Below, piece by piece: positions 1 through 6,899 of a DNA stretch of 46,071 bases. The stretch is from positions 1-46,071 of the forward strand of contig CAYMWP010000019.1 in the NCBI GenBank assembly GCA_964393895.1, in the 5' to 3' direction. Below the pieces are notes generated by a model that was not told the origin of the DNA, ran no database searches, and saw only the letters and a list, made by a program, of their open reading frames with translations. Positions within the stretch are counted from its first letter, which is position 1; each line of letters starts with the position of its first letter. Both the position numbers and the translations under genes were made by a program. This stretch comes from B4-G1 sp964393895. GTDB taxonomy: Bacteria > Chloroflexota > Anaerolineae > B4-G1.

Positions 1-86
1 AACCCCGGGCACCATAGATGTCTGCCGGCGCGCTTTACCCGGTAAACAAATACCCATCGTGTTTACGATTATGCCCTTATGGCAGC

Positions 87-151
87 AGTATAGTCCAGGA
101 CTCTTAAATCCCGTTAAACGGGACGTTAATACTTGGTCAAGGTCTCGTTAA
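87..151 (-). promoter_or_regulatory. Pho-type promoter reading off the left edge
   Basis: Read on the minus strand, five pentamers start at 151, 140, 129, 118 and 107 (TTAAC, TTGAC, TTAAC, TTTAA, TTAAG), each exactly 11 bp after the previous one. The last is followed by a 10-bp spacer and the -10 hexamer TATACT (92-87). The same arrangement occurs before the pst operon in this window. The regulated gene would lie to the left of base 1. An ATG-initiated frame (minus strand, near base 37) stays open to the edge, but I cannot identify it. The rest of 1-239 holds no gene that I can see. Confidence 0.7.
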
Positions 152-239
152 TCTTCGTGATGACTCCCTGTTGGCGAGGACTACAATTCAGTATCAAGTA
201 TGGCTGTGCCGATAGGGTCGTAACCAGTAAGGTTTAGGA

Positions 240-713
240 TCAATATTGTGCTGCCATGATCTGCCGCGCCCACTCGGTTGCACGCTCGAGTTCCCCCTCT
301 TTCAATGGGCCTTCCGTATCCTCTACAAAGAATCCTTCGGGCGACACCGCCAGTTCGCCGCCTTTCTTTGTGAGCCTGTCGGCGATGGGTTGGGCGGCAT
401 AGCCAAAGATCTTGACAAAGAACGCCAGGACGCGGATCTTTTCTATCTCGCTCACCGTAAACCGGGTATCGAAGGCAGCGACCTTGACACCTGCAAGTCC
501 TTGCGCAGGGATGTTTTTCAGAAACTCTTTGATGGCCGGCAAGGGTTGAAATTTCTGTGTCGGGGAGCCGACGATGAGCACGTACAGACCCGTCAATTGC
601 CCCGGCTGCACCTCGGTGACTCGGCGCGCCTCGCATCCTATCGCCTCGCCCATCGCCTGGGCGATTTTCTCCGTGTTGCCAAAAGCCGAATCGTACACAA
701 TCAATGCTTTCAT
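240..713 (-). CDS. flavodoxin-fold protein
   Basis: This is a 157-residue FMN-binding flavodoxin-like protein. It begins MKALIVYDSAFGNTEKIAQ, the classic beta1-P-loop that holds the FMN phosphate (T/S-x-T/N-x-T type, here DSAFGNTEK). A GSPTQ segment near residue 50 corresponds to the second flavin-contacting loop. The start was set at 713 because GGAGGT lies about 8 bases upstream and the P-loop follows at once; the open frame extends further upstream without homology. It is the last gene of a run with two other flavodoxin-like proteins (1347-1862 and 1937-2434). The specific electron partner is unknown. Related annotations include flavodoxin family protein and nitric oxide synthase-like flavodoxin. 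Confidence 0.85.
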   Translation of the reverse strand: MKALIVYDSAFGNTEKIAQAMGEAIGCEARRVTEVQPGQLTGLYVLIVGSPTQKFQPLPAIKEFLKNIPAQGLAGVKVAAFDTRFTVSEIEKIRVLAFFVKIFGYAAQPIADRLTKKGGELAVSPEGFFVEDTEGPLKEGELERATEWARQIMAAQY

Positions 714-732
714 CGAGACGCACCTCCAGTTC

Positions 733-1350
733 CTACATATCGCGTGCAAACCCAGCCAAGACCGCCAACAGAGGCAGCCCCAGGTCAAAGATCAAAAAAA
801 GAGCGAAACCCAGGCTCATCATGGTTTGGTTGAAGAAATGTCCGAGGATCCATCCGCCGAGGGACCAGACCACGAAAGCGATCAAAGCCCACGGCCATAC
901 CCTGGCCAGAAAGCCGCGGGCGCTGCCGGAAAGATGTGCTCGCCACCGGGCCAGCGGCGCGTTGATTCTAGTCCCGGCAACCCCCGCGAGGATGCCGGTG
1001 TATGTGGGGACGAAACCGCCACCGACGAGGAGCATAGCGATAGACAACAAAATCAGGGTCGGGCCGCCATGCTTCCGCTGAACGAACGCAACCGCCCAGA
1101 GCGACACGCCCAGGCCGACGATGATCGCCAGGATACCTGTTACGAGGGAATGGGGGACGATCGTCATGGCGGGTAAGCACGCATGCCACACCGCATCTGC
1201 CTGGCATGGCGCGCCGATGGCGTTGATCATGATGCCACCTGGCGCGACGTTTCCCTGGAGCGTTTCGAAAGCACCGTGTGCCGCGCCGAGGAGTCCGGCG
1301 TAAACGCCAAGCATCAAGGTGGTCGTTCTTGTTGCCCCCCCTCGTTTCAA
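733..1350 (-). CDS. multi-pass membrane protein of unknown function
   Basis: This is a protein of about 205 residues with four to five hydrophobic segments (near residues 13-30, 60-88, 97-122, 146-168 and 180-200 in the longest frame). I do not recognise the family. The longest frame begins at a TTG that overlaps the stop codon of the upstream flavodoxin gene (1347-1350), suggesting translational coupling; an ATG at 1314 is the alternative start. Neither has an ideal ribosome-binding site, although a G-rich run lies between them. Its position between two flavodoxin genes suggests a membrane redox or quinone role, but this is inference only. Confidence 0.6.
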   Translation of the reverse strand: MKRGGATRTTTLMLGVYAGLLGAAHGAFETLQGNVAPGGIMINAIGAPCQADAVWHACLPAMTIVPHSLVTGILAIIVGLGVSLWAVAFVQRKHGGPTLILLSIAMLLVGGGFVPTYTGILAGVAGTRINAPLARWRAHLSGSARGFLARVWPWALIAFVVWSLGGWILGHFFNQTMMSLGFALFLIFDLGLPLLAVLAGFARDM

Positions 1351-1862
1351 AGTTTTGCCGCCAGACTGCTCGCCCAGGCGCGGATCGCTTCCCAGTCCCG
1401 CAGGTCGCTGGCCGGCATCCCGTGCAGGGGGCTGGCGGGCAAGGTAGCCAGCAAACTATCGGGGAAGCGCAACTTGGCCGGGTCGTACACACCGCCGAAC
1501 AGTTCCACCGCGATTGGCTTGAGCCAGGGGAACTTGGCCAGTTCCTGGTCCATCTGTGTGCGCACGTCCTGCCAATCCTCTTCGGCCGCGCGCGTTGGGC
1601 CAAGCGTGAAAATCGCCACGGGCCGGCCCGCCAGGGATTCTTGATGCCGCGCCAGGAAACGGCGCGCGTCCTTGAGCCAGCGCCCGATGTAGAGTGGCGC
1701 CCCCAGTATCACGGCGCGGCACCCTTCCAGGGCCCGCACCTGCCGCGCGGGCTGAAGACCTACCTCAAACCCACTTTCACGCAGTGTCGCCGCAACCTGC
1801 TCGGCGACCTCCTGCGTCGAACCGTAACGGGTGGCATAGGCCACGAGAATTGAATCTGACAT
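1347..1862 (-). CDS. flavodoxin domain protein
   Basis: This is a 171-residue flavodoxin-domain protein. The N-terminus MSDSILVAYATRYGSTQEVAE contains the FMN phosphate-binding loop (ATRYGST). The middle has GAPLYIGRWLKDARRF and the C-terminus has the DLRDWEAIRAWA block typical of HemG/protoporphyrinogen-oxidase-like flavodoxin-domain proteins. The ATG at 1862 was chosen because GGAGG lies about 6 bases upstream. It is a paralogue of the next gene upstream (1937-2434), whose intact C-terminus would carry the same RDW..I.AWA block. Its role as a stand-alone flavoprotein is inferred from the fold; the true substrate is not visible from sequence. Confidence 0.82.
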   Translation of the reverse strand: MSDSILVAYATRYGSTQEVAEQVAATLRESGFEVGLQPARQVRALEGCRAVILGAPLYIGRWLKDARRFLARHQESLAGRPVAIFTLGPTRAAEEDWQDVRTQMDQELAKFPWLKPIAVELFGGVYDPAKLRFPDSLLATLPASPLHGMPASDLRDWEAIRAWASSLAAKL

Positions 1863-1936
1863 GGTTTCCTCCTTTTTCCGACATGAGTCTCTCATTTGAT
1901 GAGCGCATCTGCTGCTACATCCGCGGGCGCAGACTC

Positions 1937-2434
1937 TCAGCCCAGGCGTGAATGGCGCTCCAATCGCGGTGGTCGCCTTCCGACCAGACAGACGCCGAAG
2001 AGCACACTCAGGCGGAATTTCAGACGGTCGCCAAACGATGGAATTTTGCTAATGTCCAGCACACCGGCGAAAAGCCCTTCGCTCACCGGCCGCACGATAC
2101 TACGCACCGGGGCTGACCATTCCGACACGGCCGGACGGTATTTTTCATCGTTCTTTATGGCCAAGGTCATACACACCGTAAACATAGCGGACGGCTTTGG
2201 GTATAACGCGGTCCGGTTCGTGCGCACAAATGCCATCGCTTCCGGCAACCACTGCTGGTTCTGAATAGCGCTGCCGGCCACCACTGCCCGGTAAGGCATC
2301 AGGTCTTTGACTTCCTGCATGGGCAACACGTCCACCGGCGCGCCGCCTTCGGCCAGGGTTTTACCAATTGCTTCAGCCACACCTCGGGTGGAATCTGTCC
2401 GGGTGGCATAAGCCACCAAGATTTTGCTCGTCAT
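1937..2434 (-). CDS. flavodoxin domain protein with C-terminal frameshift
   Basis: This is a flavodoxin-domain protein that starts MTSKILVAYATRTDSTRGVAE, with the FMN loop ATRTDST. The start at 2434 overlaps the stop of the CPBP gene upstream (ATGA). In the annotated frame it ends at 1937 with a meaningless arginine-rich tail (GRRPPRLERHSRLG). Dropping one C from the CC at 1980-1981 restores the tail VEGDHRDWSAIHAWAESL and a stop at 1915. That tail matches the C-terminal block of the paralogue at 1347-1862. The gene is therefore either a recent frameshift or a sequencing or assembly error. Function as for its paralogues: FMN binding, partner unknown. Confidence 0.75.
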   Translation of the reverse strand: MTSKILVAYATRTDSTRGVAEAIGKTLAEGGAPVDVLPMQEVKDLMPYRAVVAGSAIQNQQWLPEAMAFVRTNRTALYPKPSAMFTVCMTLAIKNDEKYRPAVSEWSAPVRSIVRPVSEGLFAGVLDISKIPSFGDRLKFRLSVLFGVCLVGRRPPRLERHSRLG

Positions 2435-3237
2435 GGATGATTCTTCTCCATTTCCAGGTTTTCGCCGTACCTTCTTGCGATCCACAAAACCAAAGTGATG
2501 ACCATAGCACTCATTAACCCTGGGAATAGTGGATTGATCTGATCGCTGACGGTGAAAAAGTTGAACGTCCCATGCCACAAAATCACCGGCCACAAATTAA
2601 ACCTGGACTGCTTGGCCAACCAACCCAAGAGCAGTGAGCCAAAAACGAGACTAACAATCCAGCCAATGGTGCCAAACCATCCCATCGTACTCAAATCTTT
2701 GTCGTAGAAGAATACCGGCAAATGCCAGGGCGCCCAGATAAAGGCGACGTATAACGTGGCGATTCTGGCCTGGAAACTTTTCGTCAATTCAGGGAACAGA
2801 AAGCCGCGCCACCCGCCTTCTTCCCCTAACCCATAGAATAAACACCACAGAAGCCAGATCAACACTGGATTCGTGATGGGCAGCTTTGAATTCAAGCCCA
2901 GGTCAGAGAAGACGACCCACTCTCCCGTGAAGATTCCTAAAACCAGGGCGGCAATCAGGAAGAAAACAACCGGCATGCCAAACCCGACCAAGGCCCACTT
3001 CACGCTTGGCATTGCAAAGAGCTTGTCCCTCAAGTATCGGATGACACCGGCTTTTTTCTCGAAAAGATAGGTGGTAATCACCGCCCCTAAGAAAGGTCCC
3101 AGCCCTCCGGCGATATGCAGCCAGTTGGAAAATCCCCAGCTCACATTGAAATTGTGAGCCAGCACATTTGGCATCCATATCAGCCACGAAATACCGTAAG
3201 CGAAAAGGACAAAGGTGATGAGTTTCTTTTTGTTCAT
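2431..3237 (-). CDS. CPBP family intramembrane glutamic endopeptidase
   Basis: This is a 268-residue polytopic membrane protein of the CPBP/CAAX-protease (Rce1-like) family. All the catalytic motifs are present: E139-E140 in GLGEEGGWRG, H172 in FIWAPWHLP, and H222/N226 in WHGTFN. Members cleave substrates within the membrane or process peptides; the substrate here is unknown. It is the first gene of a short minus-strand set whose next gene (a flavodoxin) overlaps it by four bases. Two other CPBP-like proteins in this window (3888-4694 and 4697-5455) lack the catalytic glutamates, so this is the only one that looks active. Confidence 0.88.
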   Translation of the reverse strand: MNKKKLITFVLFAYGISWLIWMPNVLAHNFNVSWGFSNWLHIAGGLGPFLGAVITTYLFEKKAGVIRYLRDKLFAMPSVKWALVGFGMPVVFFLIAALVLGIFTGEWVVFSDLGLNSKLPITNPVLIWLLWCLFYGLGEEGGWRGFLFPELTKSFQARIATLYVAFIWAPWHLPVFFYDKDLSTMGWFGTIGWIVSLVFGSLLLGWLAKQSRFNLWPVILWHGTFNFFTVSDQINPLFPGLMSAMVITLVLWIARRYGENLEMEKNHP

Positions 3238-3355
3238 TTCTCTCCCAAAGCGGATTCAGTCTAGTGACTGGAATCTGGCAAATTTGGCTTACCCTTTATT
3301 AGAACGCAGATTAAGGCAACCAGAGGTTGCACCAGATTTTTCGCAGATAAAGGCA

Positions 3356-3403
3356 CACAAATCAGCGTCCGCTCCGCAGGAGCGCCATCGGCGTTGATCT
3401 GTG
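3356..3403. repeat. REP-like nested inverted repeat
   Basis: In the 191-bp gap between the CPBP and HXXEE genes, an inner hairpin (CGCTCC-GCA-GGAGCG, 3370-3384) is enclosed by an imperfect outer inverted repeat (3356-3367 with 3392-3403, about 10 of 12 matching). A smaller GCAACC/GGTTGC hairpin lies just left, near 3315-3330. This looks like a dispersed REP-type element, or it may serve as a transcript end. No U-tract follows. Confidence 0.45.
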
Positions 3404-3428
3404 TCCTGGTTCCGAAAATCGTAATTTG

Positions 3429-3785
3429 CTAGTGTACAGCTAGTGAATAGATCAGATATATCGAAGATACGAGCAACAAAAAAGCCGTGATCCCACCTGG
3501 AAAATAAGCTCTACGGCAAAGCATGATGCCAATATGCCCAATCCCGTTTGCCAGCATAATCACGGCGAATATCCAAGCGAAAGGAATGGCAAGCGGATGC
3601 CCGCGCGTAGAGAGGAAGAGCGTGGAGAAGCAAAAAGCATAGAGAACAACGTTGACGCCTACGAAAACAAAAACCGGCATCTCCCCAACCGGAAATTTCC
3701 GCCGGAAGCCGGTGCGCACTTCCTCGTACAGGTGAGCGATCAACGTCAGGATGAGCAGGAGGATGGCAGAGGTAACGACGTTCAT
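3429..3785 (-). CDS. HXXEE-domain membrane protein
   Basis: This is a protein of 118 residues if it starts at the ATG at 3785 (138 if it starts at the ATG at 3845). It has three to four hydrophobic segments and the motif HLYEE shortly after the first one, followed by TGFRRKFPVG. This matches the HXXEE family of small integral membrane proteins of unknown function. The shorter start places the first transmembrane segment at the N-terminus; an AGAGGG lies about 15 bases upstream, which is not ideal, so the start is uncertain. It stands alone between the CPBP gene and the degenerate CPBP pair. Confidence 0.72.
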   Translation of the reverse strand: MNVVTSAILLLILTLIAHLYEEVRTGFRRKFPVGEMPVFVFVGVNVVLYAFCFSTLFLSTRGHPLAIPFAWIFAVIMLANGIGHIGIMLCRRAYFPGGITAFLLLVSSIYLIYSLAVH

Positions 3786-3887
3786 ACGCCATTCAAATTT
3801 CCCTCTTTTCTGCCGAGTTATTGACCGTCGCGTCCATGTCGTCAAACCGGATCAACTTGTAGACGTTTTTCACGGTCGGTTCACGTT

Positions 3888-4694
3888 TTACTCCTCCTCG
3901 CGTTCAATCCACCCATATCGGTAGACAAGCCAGACCCCAGCCAGCACAAGCGCGGCGAGCGGCCATTGCCAGACGGGGGGATGGAAGGTCTCGACGGGGG
4001 TGAAGACGAACCAGTTGAGCAGCCAATTGACCAGGAAGGCCACCAACAAGCTGCGCGCCAGAACGACGTAGAGGCCGAATCCAATCCCGATCAGCGTGGT
4101 GATAAAGACCTCATCAAGCATTCCCTGGAGGGTAGTAATCTCATTGACGCTGGCAAAGTGGTACGCCCCATACAGGGCGGCGGATAACAAGACGGCCAAG
4201 GTGGCCGCCCAGCGCGAACCGCCAAAGACACGCTGCCAGCCGCGCAGCATCAGCCCGTACCACAGCAGGGTGTAGGCAATCATCGTGGGGATAAAGATGG
4301 GCAGCGGGGCTAGAATCCAGGTCAGGGGTTGGGAAAAGACGGTTCCCAGGGTCATCCCCTGATCAGACATGGCAGCCATCCCCAAAGGGATTGCCAACCC
4401 GAGAAACAGAGCCGATCCTAGCCAGAACCATGTGGTCTTTTTCTTTGGAAAGAGGGGTACGTCCAGGTTCCATTTGCGGCACAAGTGATAGGGAACGATG
4501 ACTCCGGTGATGGAAACTCCGGCATAATACAGAATCTCGGCGGGTATGAACAGGCCGGGTGCACCGTGTGCGGCGATGTAGAACAGGCCATTGGGAGCCA
4601 GGTTCGCCACGAACCACGCCAGCCAGACCAGGATCAGGGCCAGCGCTACGCGGCGGCGGGTGGGAGAGGTTTGTGTTACCGGTGGAATGAGCAT
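3888..4694 (-). CDS. degenerate CPBP-like membrane protein
   Basis: This is a 268-residue protein with about eight hydrophobic segments. It resembles the CPBP fold: LLWYGLMLRGW sits where the EExxxR motif should be, and LYGAYHF where the FxxxH motif should be. The paired glutamates are absent, and the final His/Asn motif is reduced to FLVNWLLNW. It is therefore probably not a peptidase and may be a membrane scaffold or transporter-like relative. An ATG at 4700 overlaps the upstream stop (ATGA), but GGAGA is better spaced for the ATG at 4694; the two starts differ by two residues. Confidence 0.68.
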   Translation of the reverse strand: MLIPPVTQTSPTRRRVALALILVWLAWFVANLAPNGLFYIAAHGAPGLFIPAEILYYAGVSITGVIVPYHLCRKWNLDVPLFPKKKTTWFWLGSALFLGLAIPLGMAAMSDQGMTLGTVFSQPLTWILAPLPIFIPTMIAYTLLWYGLMLRGWQRVFGGSRWAATLAVLLSAALYGAYHFASVNEITTLQGMLDEVFITTLIGIGFGLYVVLARSLLVAFLVNWLLNWFVFTPVETFHPPVWQWPLAALVLAGVWLVYRYGWIEREEE

Positions 4695-4696
4695 GG

Positions 4697-5455
4697 TCAT
4701 TCTCCGCGCAATAGCGCCTTCTGGGATCTCGTGTGCCATATCCAGACGAGCGTAATCCCCACCAACCCCGCCAGTGCGAGGCTGCGCGCTACCGGGTGCT
4801 GGATTTCGCTCACCGCCTGCGATTGCACCAGCACGTCGTAAACGCCGCCCACACCCCAGAAGAAGGGATAGATCAGCAGAGCGCTGTTGCCCAATCGGAA
4901 GGTGATGGCATAGATCAAGCCGACGGGAAACAGCTTGGCGTATTCCGGCTGGAAGCCGATGTGATGAAAGGCATAGAACGCCGCCGCTAGCAGGATGGCG
5001 GGCACAGCCCCAAAGGCGCGCTCGAACAATGTACGCAGGAAGCTGTAGAAAAAGACCACCTCGAACACGCCCGCCAGCATGATAAACGCAATCTCCCACA
5101 GGGTCAAAGCGCCAAGGCGGAAATCGGCGGGCAGCGGAACCTCGTTCAGGAACATCAGGAACAGCAGCGCGCCCAGGATCAGGTTGATGGGCAGGTAGAG
5201 GTACCAGCGCCGCAGGGTCAGACCGAAAGCGACAAAGTCGCCTCCCGCGCGAAGGATGTACCACAGCGGGAAGGCGATCCCCACCAGGAGTATCATCAAC
5301 TCGTCCCTGATGGCGATGGATAGCCAGGGAATCTCTCGGGTGGGTATCATGGCCCAGGAGAGGGCCAACACCACCATTCCCGCCACCGTTGGAACGAGTG
5401 TCTCTTTGGTTGGCTGCCAGCGGAATAGACCTGACAGACGTTCTCGTAATGTCAT
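4697..5455 (-). CDS. degenerate CPBP-like membrane protein
   Basis: This is a 252-residue polytopic membrane protein. FEVVFFYSFLR and FYAFHHIGF correspond in position to the EExxxR and FxxxH motifs of CPBP proteases, but only one glutamate of the pair remains and the final HxxxN motif is not seen. It overlaps the genes on both sides by four bases (ATGA at 5452-5455 and 4697-4700), so the three genes 5452-6051, 4697-5455 and 3888-4694 form a translationally coupled set. The partner arrangement suggests a heteromeric membrane complex; the function is unknown. Confidence 0.68.
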   Translation of the reverse strand: MTLRERLSGLFRWQPTKETLVPTVAGMVVLALSWAMIPTREIPWLSIAIRDELMILLVGIAFPLWYILRAGGDFVAFGLTLRRWYLYLPINLILGALLFLMFLNEVPLPADFRLGALTLWEIAFIMLAGVFEVVFFYSFLRTLFERAFGAVPAILLAAAFYAFHHIGFQPEYAKLFPVGLIYAITFRLGNSALLIYPFFWGVGGVYDVLVQSQAVSEIQHPVARSLALAGLVGITLVWIWHTRSQKALLRGE

Positions 5456-6051
5456 CGTACTCTCCCATCAGGATTGGGTCGCCGGCGCGACAACAAGCTT
5501 TCTTCCAGTGATCGCGCGATCTCTTTCGTCTGCATGTGCAACGCATACACTCCATCTCTCCCAGTTTCTCCGTCCGGTGCTTCGAAGGAGACGCAATATC
5601 CCTCGGCCATCTGGTTGAGCCCGGGTATGTAGAGTGGAATGACCAGCCACAGACCGTTCCTCGCCCACCCCCGACCGATCTTGACCCGCTTGACCGCGCT
5701 CAACGGGAACTCGACGGTCGCGCCCCTGCTGCCCTCCGAGAAGGCGTTCACGTTCGCCAGCTCCCAGAAGGATACGGCGCCAAAGGTCCCAACGGCCCAA
5801 TGGATGACCGCCAGCGCCAGCGCCAGAGCGAGATAGCGCCAATCCCACAGCACGGCCGCCGCCAGCAGCGCCGGGACGATCAGCCAAAAGAGGATGATTT
5901 GGGCGACTATCCAAAGCCGGTAGGTGAATCTCCCCACTCGTGGGCCTGTGACTGTGACCACTCCGTCATCTATTGATACCTGGACGCGGCTCCCGAAACG
6001 AGAGCTTGTCCGGTAGGAATAGGCTTCAAAGGATTTTTGCTGTGTGCTCAT
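5452..6051 (-). CDS. two-TM membrane protein of unknown function
   Basis: This is a 199-residue protein. A soluble N-terminal stretch is followed by two adjacent hydrophobic segments at about residues 46-68 and 70-90, and then by a soluble beta-rich C-terminal part with conserved-looking charged strands. The start at 6051 is supported by GAG at a suitable distance. I do not recognise the family; the fold of two membrane segments followed by a PH-like soluble part is a guess. It is the first of three four-base-overlapping genes, so it probably works with the two degenerate CPBP-like proteins downstream. Confidence 0.62.
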   Translation of the reverse strand: MSTQQKSFEAYSYRTSSRFGSRVQVSIDDGVVTVTGPRVGRFTYRLWIVAQIILFWLIVPALLAAAVLWDWRYLALALALAVIHWAVGTFGAVSFWELANVNAFSEGSRGATVEFPLSAVKRVKIGRGWARNGLWLVIPLYIPGLNQMAEGYCVSFEAPDGETGRDGVYALHMQTKEIARSLEESLLSRRRPNPDGRVR

Positions 6052-6115
6052 GCTTTTCTCGTGCTGTTACTCCTTCCATACGATTTCTCGCCTTGTTCGA
6101 GCCCCCTACATGATT

Positions 6116-6841
6116 CTAAACCTCTATCGCCTCCCGCTCAAACTCCTTGAGCTGGGCCGATTGTTCGCGCAGCCTCTTCACCAGGGCAGGCACGTGGCGG
6201 GCACCATCCTGGGGGCCTATTGCTTGCAGGCGGACCACCTCGGTCACGATGCCCTCCATCTCGTTCGAGAGGCTCATAAGCTGGGCCTCGACGCGATCCA
6301 GGTGCGTCGCAACGATCTTGAGCTTGGATAACCGCTCCCGAAGCGACCGGCGGGATTCCTCATACTCCCGCTGGACGAGCGGATCGCCGATGCTGTCGAG
6401 CATCTCGTCAATGTGCTGCAGATCGGCCTCCAGGTCGGCCTGGGATTGCGAGACGAGACGATAGTTCTCCAGCACCGTCATACGCTGACAGAGCGAATGG
6501 ACCTGGTTGGTCAGCCTGTCTATCTCCGCCTGGATCGGCTGGAGGGCCCGGCGCGTGCGGGCCGGGGCGGAGGCCAGGCTATTGAACACGCCCACCTGCG
6601 AGCGTTCGACGCGGTCAAAGTAGCGCTGAAACCGTTGGGCCAGCGGGGCGCGACGTTCCATCTGATGGCTGATCCGCAGCGAGGGATGCCGGGCCACAGC
6701 GATGACCATGATCAGCCAGAACAGCACCCCCACCGGGAAGAGCCACCACGCGGCGACCAGCCCGGCCACCGCCGATAGCCCCAGCATCAGCAGATTGAGG
6801 GGGTGAATCAAGCCCGTCAGGAATGGTGAACGTGAACGCAT
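6116..6841 (-). CDS. membrane-anchored coiled-coil protein
   Basis: This is a 241-residue protein with two N-terminal hydrophobic segments (about residues 12-30 and 34-50) followed by a long charged region rich in Q, E, R and L (about 60-235). That region is predicted by eye to form extended coiled coils, with runs such as QAEIDRLTNQVHSLCQRMTV and SQADLEADLQHIDEMLDSI. The ATG at 6841 was preferred to the upstream one at 6889 because GGAG is well placed and the longer version reads through a 13-bp hairpin. It follows the vWA gene on the same strand, so a structural or scaffold role for that envelope set is likely. Specific function unknown. Confidence 0.65.
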   Translation of the reverse strand: MRSRSPFLTGLIHPLNLLMLGLSAVAGLVAAWWLFPVGVLFWLIMVIAVARHPSLRISHQMERRAPLAQRFQRYFDRVERSQVGVFNSLASAPARTRRALQPIQAEIDRLTNQVHSLCQRMTVLENYRLVSQSQADLEADLQHIDEMLDSIGDPLVQREYEESRRSLRERLSKLKIVATHLDRVEAQLMSLSNEMEGIVTEVVRLQAIGPQDGARHVPALVKRLREQSAQLKEFEREAIEV

Positions 6842-6862
6842 ACCTTTGCTCCGTAGAACGCC

Positions 6863-6893
6863 AAACGTGAAGCGTTCATCACGCTTCACGTTT
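6863..6893 (-). terminator. hairpin between vWA gene and coiled-coil gene
   Basis: A perfect 13-bp stem (6863-6875 with 6881-6893) with a 5-base loop lies directly after the vWA gene stop (6900) and before the next start (6841). No long U-tract follows on either strand, so it may be an attenuator or mRNA-stabilising structure rather than a strong terminator. Confidence 0.5.
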
Positions 6894-6899
6894 CACGCG

